NCBI RefSeq assembly: GCF_002836735.1
Contig: NZ_PJAS01000059.1
Coordinates: 97,898-161,897, forward strand
Length of the DNA stretch: 64,000 bases
Source: Psychrobacter sp. 4Bb
GTDB taxonomy: Bacteria; Pseudomonadota; Gammaproteobacteria; Pseudomonadales; Moraxellaceae
Direction: 5' to 3'
Each line of letters opens with the position of its first letter. The first letter of the stretch is position 1. Below, piece by piece: positions 18,632-26,282 of this stretch. The position numbers and the translations under genes were made by a program. Under the pieces are notes generated by a model. It had not been told where the DNA came from, ran no database searches, and was given only the letters and a program-made list of their open reading frames with translations.

Positions 18632-20389
18632 TTATTGATTACGTAATTTTTCGAGACGAGCCTGTAGCTCAGCCAATTTTTGGTTTTGTAATTGAATTTT
18701 TTTAGTATAGCTACTAAGAGTGCTACTTGTACTTGATAATCGTTGAGCCTGTGATGCTGCCTGCTGCCGCGATGCTTTAAGTGTCTCTAATATATCTGTA
18801 CTCAAACCATTCCCTGTGTTTGATGCCGCTTTTGCTTGAGTGCCATCTGCATTGCCATCTTGCCCGGGCGCAAGCACAGAGAATTGTGCTTTTGATAAGG
18901 TCTGTGTTTTAGTTGTCGTGGCTTTTTCAGGGCGCTTGGCCGCTTGCGTACTTATAGAAGGTTTTTTAAAAGGTCTCTGAGCTGTTTTTTGCATCGCCGC
19001 TGTATTTGCTCTACGAATATATTGTCTTTGTGCATCGATAGCCGCTTCTAAGTTTTTTTGCGATGGTATAACATCATAACTAGGCAAAATAAGCTTAGCA
19101 TCTGCTTTTAATTGATCTGCGTCTTTATTGATAAAGGCATCAGGGTTTTGTGTTTGAATTTGCTTCATCACGACGGAAGTATCTAGATTATTTTCTTGCG
19201 CGATCTGCTGAGCAATAATCCATAGGCTATCGTTACGTTGTACTTGGTACTGATTGATTGTCGAGCTATCTGTTGCTCTATCATTTGAAGGTACATTATT
19301 AATAGCGCTATTAGGGGGTTTCGACGTTGCATTGCCAATAGAAGCTGCCACGACGCTAGTAGCATTTTTCTCAGTATTGCTTGCGATGATACTAGGAGTC
19401 AGAGTAGATACGGGTGATGTGTCAGCATCTGTTTTTTTACGACTCGGCTGTATCTGCCGTGTGACTTGAATATTTAGAGTATCGAGTGGTTTATCAATCA
19501 ATACTTTATCTAAGATTAGAGTATTTTTAATACTTGCCTTATCGCTGTCATTGATGACAGCTTTCGTAGTTTCAGTATCGTTATTTGCATTTAAGAAACT
19601 GCTATCTAAACGGTTCGCTGAACTAAGGCCGTTATCAGTTTTCTTTGCATTACTGCTAGCATTTTTTATATCAGAGTCGCTATTTAAGCGCCCATTATCA
19701 AGACGACTAGGCGCGTAAGTAAGGTTGCTAGTCTGCGAAGTAGCTGTCACTGTCGGAGCTTGTATGTTAGACACTGATCTAGAAATAGAAGAGTCAACTG
19801 TTGCTATGTTTGCTAGAGCTGGTTTATTTGCAGCAGCGTTAGATACTAATATTAGTGGCGGCGGTGCACCTTTTCTTACGGTTAACGGTTTTGCAGCGCT
19901 TGCAGAAACACTTGGTAAATTGAGTTTCTGAGAGCCTTTGACACTGTTCTTGGAAGCACTATTAATCGGTAGACTATCTTTTAACGGCATTAATAATGTT
20001 TTTGGTACGACATTTTGCTGCCCATTATCATTGATTGATAACACCAAATCAGCAAAGGGCTTGGACACAGGCTGCGATGTGCTGATTAATACCTGACCAC
20101 TGGTCGCTGAAGTTGCTTGAAAGCGCACTTGCATTGAATCGGTCGGCGTTAATCCCATCTGCTGATAGATAACTGGATTGGCTAAGCTCGCTGAAAAATC
20201 AGCCGCTCGTATGTCGGTGACCACGATACTTGCGCTCAACGGTTCATGCTGAGCTGAGCTAACCACTGTCTTACCGATAGTTGCCGCTTGTGCGCTTGGA
20301 ATAATAGCGGCCAAACCTACAGAATAAAGTAATGCCATCGATACCGCGCGATGTACAGGAGTCAAGCGACGAGATAAATGACAAGACAT
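18632..20389 (-). CDS. fimV: FimV N-terminal half: periplasmic FimV_N and LysM domains
   Basis: A 585-residue exported protein. A signal peptide of ~35 residues ends IIPSAQA. The FimV N-terminal domain follows (IGKTVVSSAQHEPLSASIVVTDI..., about 36-125), then a Ser/Asn-rich linker, a LysM domain at about 380-432 (YQVQRNDSLWIIAQQIAQENN) and a C-terminal coiled coil (about 540-585). In Pseudomonas all this is followed by a transmembrane segment and a TPR region in one polypeptide; here those are a second gene. The LysM domain would bind septal or polar peptidoglycan. The stop is TAA, and TGA and TAG follow in the same phase before the next ATG. Confidence 0.85.
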   Translation of the reverse strand: MSCHLSRRLTPVHRAVSMALLYSVGLAAIIPSAQAATIGKTVVSSAQHEPLSASIVVTDIRAADFSASLANPVIYQQMGLTPTDSMQVRFQATSATSGQVLISTSQPVSKPFADLVLSINDNGQQNVVPKTLLMPLKDSLPINSASKNSVKGSQKLNLPSVSASAAKPLTVRKGAPPPLILVSNAAANKPALANIATVDSSISRSVSNIQAPTVTATSQTSNLTYAPSRLDNGRLNSDSDIKNASSNAKKTDNGLSSANRLDSSFLNANNDTETTKAVINDSDKASIKNTLILDKVLIDKPLDTLNIQVTRQIQPSRKKTDADTSPVSTLTPSIIASNTEKNATSVVAASIGNATSKPPNSAINNVPSNDRATDSSTINQYQVQRNDSLWIIAQQIAQENNLDTSVVMKQIQTQNPDAFINKDADQLKADAKLILPSYDVIPSQKNLEAAIDAQRQYIRRANTAAMQKTAQRPFKKPSISTQAAKRPEKATTTKTQTLSKAQFSVLAPGQDGNADGTQAKAASNTGNGLSTDILETLKASRQQAASQAQRLSSTSSTLSSYTKKIQLQNQKLAELQARLEKLRNQ

Positions 20390-20499
20390 GAGCAGTCCTT
20401 TACAAAATAAGTTATCTTTGCTGTTATAACAAAGTACGGTTTAGTTTACCAGTTTATTTCACAACTGTTGCGTCCAATGCATAAATGTTTATTTAATGT

Positions 20500-21702
20500 T
20501 CAGCTTATTTTCTTATCAAGTAGCATGGCATCGCCATAACTAAAGAATCGATATTCTTTTTCAATAGCATGTTGATATGCCTGTTCAATCGATGCTTTGC
20601 CAGAAAAAGCTGATACCAACATTAGCAACGTCGATTTGGGTAAATGAAAGTTTGTTAACAGTCGATCAATGACACCGAATTTAAACCCTGGATAAATAAA
20701 AATGTCTGTGTCCCCTGACCAACTAGAGAGTGCTTGCCCATTGATAGCTGTTTTTTGATACGCCGTTTCAAGGACGCGAGTCACCGTGGTACCAATAGCA
20801 ATAACCTTATTGCCATTTGCATGCGTCTGATTAATCAGCTCAGCAGTTGCTTGTGGCAGATGTGCATACTCACTGTGCATAGTATGATTGAGTAGATTGT
20901 CTGTTTTAACTGGCGCAAAGGTACCAGCGCCAACATGCAATGTCACAAAAGCAGTACTGATGCCTTTTTCCACCAGCTTATTGAGCACCAAGTCATCGAA
21001 ATGCAAACTTGCTGTCGGTGCAGCGACACTTGCAAGCTTAGCGGGATCATGAAACACCGTTTGATAACGAGTATTATCAGTGTCATCGGCCTGACGTTCA
21101 AAGTAAGGCGGGATAGGTAGCTCGCCGTAAAGTTCTAAATCAGGCAAAATTGGCGCATCAAAGGCTAAAATAAACAAGTTGTCCTGACGACCAATCATCG
21201 CGCCACTCATATGACTATCGGCCAGTTGAAAACGTTGACCAAGTTTCAGTGCTTTGCTGGCTTTTACATGGCAAAGGGCAATATGTCCTTGGTTCACTGA
21301 TTCATTATTTGAATCTTCTAAATGCAGTGTCGTTATATCTAAGTCTGAGACAGTAACCAATCGCTCAATCAAAACCTCAAGTTTACCGCCAGTATCTTTT
21401 TGACCAAATAGGCGTGCCTTCATCACCTTTGTATCATTAAATACAATCAGGTCTCCAGCATCTAATAAATCAGGCAACTCAGAAAACAAACAGTCTTCTA
21501 CAGGCGTAGCATTTGTGTCAGTGTGAGCAGGCAAGTACAAAAGTTTTGAAGCAGAACGCTGCGCTAATGGATATCGCGCAATCAAACGATCTGGTAGGTC
21601 ATAGTCGTAATCTTCCACGCTTAGATAATCTAAGACGTCACTGTTGTTATTGGTAGTAAGTGGGGCATTAGAATCGGAAGATGCAGTGTGAGTGTTGGTC
21701 AT
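20500..21702 (-). CDS. queA: S-adenosylmethionine:tRNA ribosyltransferase-isomerase
   Basis: A 400-residue enzyme transferring the ribosyl group of SAM to 7-aminomethyl-7-deazaguanine in tRNA, to make epoxyqueuosine. Signatures include DYDLPDRLIARYPLAQRSASKLL, DLIVFNDTKVMKARLFG, ELPIPPYFER, VAAPTASLHF, FVTLHVGAGTFAPVK and NFHLPKSTLLMLVSAF. About 30 N-terminal residues rich in Thr, Asn and Ser precede the conserved core and are unusual, although the ATG at 21702 is the only good start seen. tgt, often adjacent, is not here. Confidence 0.96.
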   Translation of the reverse strand: MTNTHTASSDSNAPLTTNNNSDVLDYLSVEDYDYDLPDRLIARYPLAQRSASKLLYLPAHTDTNATPVEDCLFSELPDLLDAGDLIVFNDTKVMKARLFGQKDTGGKLEVLIERLVTVSDLDITTLHLEDSNNESVNQGHIALCHVKASKALKLGQRFQLADSHMSGAMIGRQDNLFILAFDAPILPDLELYGELPIPPYFERQADDTDNTRYQTVFHDPAKLASVAAPTASLHFDDLVLNKLVEKGISTAFVTLHVGAGTFAPVKTDNLLNHTMHSEYAHLPQATAELINQTHANGNKVIAIGTTVTRVLETAYQKTAINGQALSSWSGDTDIFIYPGFKFGVIDRLLTNFHLPKSTLLMLVSAFSGKASIEQAYQHAIEKEYRFFSYGDAMLLDKKIS

Positions 21703-21870
21703 AATTAGTCTTTAAATGGATAGAAATTTTGGCATAATTGTAGCAGAAATACTGCTATAAAAGGTTGCTTTACTAAGTAGTCACCGTGCACAAAACATAT
21801 TTGAATAGCCTAAGCAAAAGTAATAGTTTTTAACTGTTCTCATGTTTATTACGTTAGTCTTTGTTTATTT

Positions 21871-22002
21871 GGTGGTGTATCAAAAAGTATGCTGATTAAA
21901 ATTCGAACAATTTTTGAAGCCTTTAAAGCCCTATAGAATCAGGGAACTTAGCATAGATTTCTTATTGACTTTTATCGCTAGCATACTTTTTGATACACCA
22001 CC
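21871..22002. mobile_element. 132-bp MITE with perfect 23-bp ends and 8-bp target duplication
   Basis: The left end (21871-21893, beginning GGTGGTGTATCAAAAAGT) and the right end (21980-22002) are perfect reverse complements over 23 bases. GTTTATTT occurs immediately outside both ends (21863-21870 and 22003-22010), an exact 8-bp target duplication. The 86-bp interior has no coding capacity. The 8-bp duplication would fit a non-autonomous derivative of an IS1595-type element, but I cannot verify the parent. The right duplication includes the last base of the dinB stop codon. Confidence 0.93.
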
Positions 22003-22009
22003 GTTTATT

Positions 22010-23095
22010 TTACTCAAATAAATTTAATTGAGGCAATAGTTGAGCTGCAGGTGTCAATGACGAAAAAGTGACCCCGACTAATCGGATAGGGAGCTGGCGC
22101 GGAATATCTAAGAATAATTTGTCTAACCAGTAATGAGCAGATTCAGCACTACTAAAAGCGGTAGTCAGCGTGTGCGTACGGGTAATCTGAGTAAAGTCGG
22201 CATACTTAACCTTGAGCGTTATAGTATGAGCGATGAGATTTTTTTTGTGCAGTTGCGAGAAGGCATCCGCATTTTGTTCATAGATTTGTATACGTAACGC
22301 CGTGTCATCGTTTAGGTTTTCTCTAAAAGTAGTCTCCGAACCAACAGACTTATGCAGGCGCTCAGACTTGACAGCGCGTTCATCGCGACCATGAGCGATA
22401 TCATGATAAAACTGTCCTCGCTTACCAAACTCATTAATCAATACTTCGGCTGACATACGGCGTAGATCAGCACCGTTAGTCACGCCCATCGCATGTAATC
22501 GTCTTGCCGTTGCTTTACCTATCCCGTGAAATCGTTCAATAGGCAGTGTACTAATAAAAGCATCAGCGTCTTCTGGTGTGATAATAGCGGTGCCGTTAGG
22601 CTTATTGATATCAGAGGCAATCTTGGCCAACATCTTGTTGAAGGACACGCCAGCAGAAGCAGTCAATCCTGTATGTTGCAATATTTGTGCTCTTAACCAA
22701 TTTGCCATTAATGTCGCTGAGCCTTTATGTACAGTAAGACCAGTGACATCGAGATAAGCCTCATCTAGCGATAACGGCTCAACATGAGGCGTTAAGCTGT
22801 ACATAATATTGCGAATATCGCTGCTAACAGCTCGATATACTTCAAAACGTGGTCTGACAAATATGACTTCTGGACAACGTTTGCGAGCCTCATAACAAGA
22901 CATAGCTGAGCGCACTCCAAACTGACGAACCTCATAGCTAGCCGCTGCTACAACACCGCGTCCATTTGGGTCTCCACCAACCACTAGTGGTTTGCCCCGT
23001 AATTCTGGGAAGTCACGTTGTTCTACACTGGCATAAAACGCATCCATATCTATATGAATGATTTTACGTGGACTGGACGCTGTAGGAGTTTTCAT
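22010..23095 (-). CDS. dinB: DNA polymerase IV (Y family)
   Basis: A 361-residue translesion polymerase. Metal-site motifs are HIDMDAFYASVEQ at the N-terminus and LSLDEAYLDVTG near residue 103. The helix-hairpin-helix region contains GIGKATARRLHAMG, and the little-finger domain follows. The last residues, LPQLNLFE, fit the beta-clamp-binding consensus QLxLF, so the C-terminus is complete. A MITE is inserted exactly at its stop codon without removing any residue. No LexA box could be confidently identified upstream. The 506-bp gap upstream of the gene is very AT-rich and otherwise featureless. Confidence 0.96.
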   Translation of the reverse strand: MKTPTASSPRKIIHIDMDAFYASVEQRDFPELRGKPLVVGGDPNGRGVVAAASYEVRQFGVRSAMSCYEARKRCPEVIFVRPRFEVYRAVSSDIRNIMYSLTPHVEPLSLDEAYLDVTGLTVHKGSATLMANWLRAQILQHTGLTASAGVSFNKMLAKIASDINKPNGTAIITPEDADAFISTLPIERFHGIGKATARRLHAMGVTNGADLRRMSAEVLINEFGKRGQFYHDIAHGRDERAVKSERLHKSVGSETTFRENLNDDTALRIQIYEQNADAFSQLHKKNLIAHTITLKVKYADFTQITRTHTLTTAFSSAESAHYWLDKLFLDIPRQLPIRLVGVTFSSLTPAAQLLPQLNLFE

Positions 23096-23598
23096 GGTTA
23101 ATATTTTACATCACTCAATACTTTTATTTTAGTATCGATTATTAAACGGTAAAGGGGTTTTTCGAATATAGAACCATAAAAATATGGCAATATGTGAATA
23201 ATTTATATATCAATAATTAAATATAGTGTAAGGTTAATAGTCAGATATATATGGCGTTAAAATACTAATAAATTAAATATAGTTAACATATGTCCACTAA
23301 TAAATGTTCTGTATGGTACATACCTTAAGTTTTTCAGACTTTCCATACCGCCTGTCTGAATATTATTGCCTTACATCATGAATATTATGGTTATATGTTA
23401 CAGTTCTAATGCTATCGTTTTACAATATATTAACCAAAACAATTAATAGTTATGAAAGTAATAAATGGTTTTTTACAGGAATTTTATTTACCTGATAAAA
23501 CATTGTTTATAGCTCATACCAAACTTATAAATTGAGTACTGGCAAATTAACTTTCTAAAAAAATAGTAATGAGAAAGTTTAAGATAATTAAGGAGCTG
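23096..23598. other. AT-rich intergenic stretch with no supported feature
   Basis: About 500 bases between the divergent dinB and small hypothetical gene. It is strongly AT-rich, and I found no reading frame, hairpin or repeat worth naming. It must contain both promoters. Confidence 0.5.
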
Positions 23599-23601
23599 AT
23601 G

Positions 23602-23847
23602 ATGAGTCATGAATTAAAAGGGAGCGATTTGACACGAGCAATGCTAGCGCGGGGTGATGAAAATATATGGTGTGCGGTGTGTGATGAAAGCGATGAACAA
23701 GCGATGATGGATCAGTGTGGTAATGATTTTACCGCTTATATTGTGTCATTTAATGATGGATATTTTTATTGTAGTGCTGGCATGCCATGGAGTTATGCGG
23801 TACCGATTAAGATAAGCGCTGTCATGCCATTTGAAGTATCGATATAA
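23602..23847 (+). CDS. Small hypothetical protein
   Basis: An 81-residue soluble protein starting MSHELKGSDLTRAMLARGD, with four Cys (WCAVCDES, QCG, YCSAG) and many acidic residues. AGGAG lies 6 bases before the chosen ATG; another ATG immediately precedes it, and an in-frame start further upstream (23569) lies before the ribosome site. I recognise no domain. The paired Cys near residues 29-32 could bind a metal, but this is speculative. It stands alone, convergent with the tRNA gene. Confidence 0.65.
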   Translation: MSHELKGSDLTRAMLARGDENIWCAVCDESDEQAMMDQCGNDFTAYIVSFNDGYFYCSAGMPWSYAVPIKISAVMPFEVSI

Positions 23848-23884
23848 GTAAATTAAGAGTTTGATAGGGCGAATATAATAAGCA

Positions 23885-23909
23885 CAAAAAAACCTCCGAT
23901 AAAGGAGGC
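23885..23909 (-). terminator. Terminator after tRNA-Leu
   Basis: On the minus strand CCTCC and GGAGG pair around TTTATC and are followed by TTTTTTT, 18 bases past the tRNA 3' end. The small hypothetical gene on the other strand ends just before it. Confidence 0.8.
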
Positions 23910-23926
23910 TGATTTGTACTAAATAT

Positions 23927-24013
23927 TGGTACCAGTGGTCGGACTCGAACCGACACGCTTTTAAAGGCAACGGATTTTGAATCCGTCATGTCTACCAATT
24001 CCATCACACTGGC
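23927..24013 (-). tRNA. tRNA-Leu, anticodon CAA
   Basis: The sequence starts GCCAGTGTGATGGAATTGG, has the anticodon arm CGGATTCAAAATCCG (anticodon CAA, reading UUG), a long variable arm typical of class II tRNA-Leu (TTGCCTTTAAAAGCGTG), the T arm GTCGGTTCGAGTCCGAC, and an encoded CCA. The acceptor pairs GCCAGTG with CACTGGT, with one G-U at the end. Length 87 bases. Confidence 0.97.
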
Positions 24014-24165
24014 ATGTTAGGTGATAATAGTTATTGACTAAATATTATCTAATTGGGCTACAGTGTTGACTGTATAGGCTGCGTATTATAGCAGCCTATT
24101 TACTTGCGTCAAGCATTATTTTATACAATTTTTCATTTGTTCTAATGATACTAAATAGCATCACT

Positions 24166-24939
24166 CTAGCCGACAAAGGCACGCTCAACTGCGTAATCTG
24201 CCTGCACACCCATACGTGGTGAAACAGTCAAGCCAAAATCATCTAAAATAGCAGAAACCTCAGCATTAAATGGCATGCTGCCACAAAGCATGACACGGTC
24301 GTCATCTTTATTCATTGGCGGTAAACCAATATCTTCAAACAATTTGCCTGATTTCATCAAATCAGTGACACGACCTTGGTTTCTGAATTCTTCACGCGTA
24401 ACGGTTGGATAATAGATGAATTTTTCGCGATACCATTCACCAAAGATTTCATCATTAGGCAGCTCATTTTCAAACATTTCACGATAAGCCAAATCATGAA
24501 CATGACGTACGCCATGTACTAAGATAATTTTGTCAAAACGCTCATACACTTCAGGATCACGTGCTAGTGACAAGAACGGAGCAAGACCAGTACCAGTAGA
24601 GAGCATGTAAAGGTTCTTACCTGGTAACAGATCGTCCAATACTAGTGTGCCTGTTGGCTTTTTACTGACTAACAGCTCATCACCTACTTTGATATGCTGT
24701 AAGCGTGAAGTTAACGGACCATCTTGAACTTTAATAGAGAAGAATTCTAAATGATCTTCATAGTTAGGGCTAGCAATTGAATAAGCGCGTAATAGTGGCT
24801 TGCCATCAACAACAAGTCCAATCATCGCAAATTCGCCATTACGAAAGCGCAAGCCATCGTCACGAGTGGTTTTGATACTAAATAGAGAGTCATTCCAGTG
24901 ATGAACCTCTGTGACCGTTTCGGTGCGAAGTTTTGACAT
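24166..24939 (-). CDS. fpr: Ferredoxin/flavodoxin-NADP+ reductase
   Basis: A 257-residue FAD enzyme that moves electrons between NADPH and ferredoxin or flavodoxin. The FAD-binding segment is LLRAYSIASP (about residues 50-59), and the NADP-binding region includes STGTGLAPFLSLARD and HGVRHVHDLAYREMF. The C-terminus ends DYAVERAFVG, as in the Fpr subfamily of gammaproteobacteria. It is monocistronic; the 426-bp upstream region also holds the divergent trmO promoter. No SoxS box can be assigned. Confidence 0.95.
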   Translation of the reverse strand: MSKLRTETVTEVHHWNDSLFSIKTTRDDGLRFRNGEFAMIGLVVDGKPLLRAYSIASPNYEDHLEFFSIKVQDGPLTSRLQHIKVGDELLVSKKPTGTLVLDDLLPGKNLYMLSTGTGLAPFLSLARDPEVYERFDKIILVHGVRHVHDLAYREMFENELPNDEIFGEWYREKFIYYPTVTREEFRNQGRVTDLMKSGKLFEDIGLPPMNKDDDRVMLCGSMPFNAEVSAILDDFGLTVSPRMGVQADYAVERAFVG

Positions 24940-25320
24940 AAAGTCCTCGTTAATAAGTTGTTATTTGTGTGTTAAGTTTGAATAAGTATTAAATCAGAAT
25001 TTTCAATGTTAAATTGAACATTATAAAAACGTATCAGTCTTTTGATCGTTGTCGAAACTGCTATTTTTATGAACGAGTAAATGATGGATAAGCGCAGTAC
25101 AGCTGGTTTATCAGCTTATATATAGCCAAATATTAAGTCATTAGACATAGTAAATTTGCGTCAACGATGACAGCATTACTGGTCATATCGCCCAAATGTA
25201 AATGACTCTCATCAAATTTCTTGCTCATAATACCAAACTTTAAAATAAAAATCCGTCTAGCAGTGATTGTCTAGCATGATAAAATGGAATATCGTTAGTG
25301 AGTAATTTTGTATCATTTGG
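24940..25320. other. Intergenic region between divergent fpr and trmO
   Basis: About 380 AT-rich bases. A 31-codon frame on the minus strand (25133-25228) has no ribosome site and is not called. No repeat or hairpin was found before position 25321. Confidence 0.5.
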
Positions 25321-25347
25321 CAAAACTGCTTTATAAGGGCAGTTTTG
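25321..25347 (+). promoter_or_regulatory. Hairpin in the trmO leader
   Basis: CAAAACTGC pairs perfectly with GCAGTTTTG across a 9-base loop. It ends 6 bases before the GGAG ribosome site of trmO. It has no T run on the plus strand beyond TTTTG. It could influence translation or end an upstream transcript; the role is unproven. Confidence 0.4.
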
Positions 25348-25365
25348 TATTACTGGAGTTGGTCT

Positions 25366-26223
25366 ATGCTTGATGAGAATTCCCTGTTAGATAACTACCA
25401 TCAAGCTCCTGTTATCGGGTATCACCGTGCTCCGCTTCCGCAAAAATTTGGTGCGCCGCGCCAGCCAAACCTAGTCGCTCTGACTAGCGTCATTGAGATG
25501 TTAGCGCCATATGATACGCCAGCTGCATTTGATAGCTTGGACAAGTTTAGTCATATATGGGTGAGTTGGCAGTTTCATCATAATTATCGATATAAAAACA
25601 ATAATAAAACCAGTAGTGACTTTCGCGCTCAAGTACGACCACCAAGATTGGGCGGTAATCAAAAAATAGGGGTGTTTGCCAGTCGCAGTATGTATCGTCC
25701 TTCAGGACTAGGGTTGTCTGTCGTCAAGCTCGAACAGGTCAAAATAATTCAAGGCCGTGTATTATTAATTATCGAAGGTGCTGATATGATAGATGGCACG
25801 CCAATCATCGATATAAAGCCATATGTGGCCTATAGTGATGCGCTGACACAAACGAAAAATGGATTTGCGCCAACCGCTCCAGATTTATTAACTGTGACTG
25901 TGACCGATGCCGCCAACGAACAGTTTATGATGCTAGTAAGCGCAGGCGAGCCTAGTGATGCTAATAACAATGATACAAGTATTAAAGACGCAAACACTGG
26001 ATTAAATAATGCGACAGTTGCGTCTACGATTCATCATATACAAAATCAATTAGTAGCCTCAGATATGAGCATTATCAAAGAGCTAATTGCCCAAGACCCT
26101 CGTCCAGCTTATCGACGGACAGAGATCGCTACGCCATTTGTTATGCGTTATAAATCCGTTGATGTGAGTTTTCAGTTGATAGAATCAGGACAGCTACAGA
26201 TAATCGCTGTGGTTACGGTGTAG
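25366..26223 (+). CDS. trmO: tRNA t6A37 N6-methyltransferase TrmO
   Basis: A 285-residue protein of the TrmO/TsaA (YaeB) beta-barrel family, which uses SAM to methylate N6-threonylcarbamoyladenosine at position 37 of certain tRNAs. Recognisable blocks are the start GYHRAPLPQKFGAPRQPNL, FDSLDKFSHIWVSWQFHHN, RPPRLGGNQKIGVFASRSMYRPSGLGLSVVKLE, and DIKPYVAYSDA. The ATG at 25366 has GGAG 8 bases upstream; earlier in-frame codons lie before that site. gspE follows after 59 bases and may be co-transcribed. Confidence 0.92.
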   Translation: MLDENSLLDNYHQAPVIGYHRAPLPQKFGAPRQPNLVALTSVIEMLAPYDTPAAFDSLDKFSHIWVSWQFHHNYRYKNNNKTSSDFRAQVRPPRLGGNQKIGVFASRSMYRPSGLGLSVVKLEQVKIIQGRVLLIIEGADMIDGTPIIDIKPYVAYSDALTQTKNGFAPTAPDLLTVTVTDAANEQFMMLVSAGEPSDANNNDTSIKDANTGLNNATVASTIHHIQNQLVASDMSIIKELIAQDPRPAYRRTEIATPFVMRYKSVDVSFQLIESGQLQIIAVVTV

Positions 26224-26282
26224 CTGGCTTGCATTGATGTCATTTTTGACAACACATTTTAAAATAATAGAAGAAGAGAGAT

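Noticed and set aside
25133..25228. 31-codon frame upstream of fpr on the minus strand
   Set aside because: Protein-like at a glance but very short, with no ribosome site and no recognised similarity.
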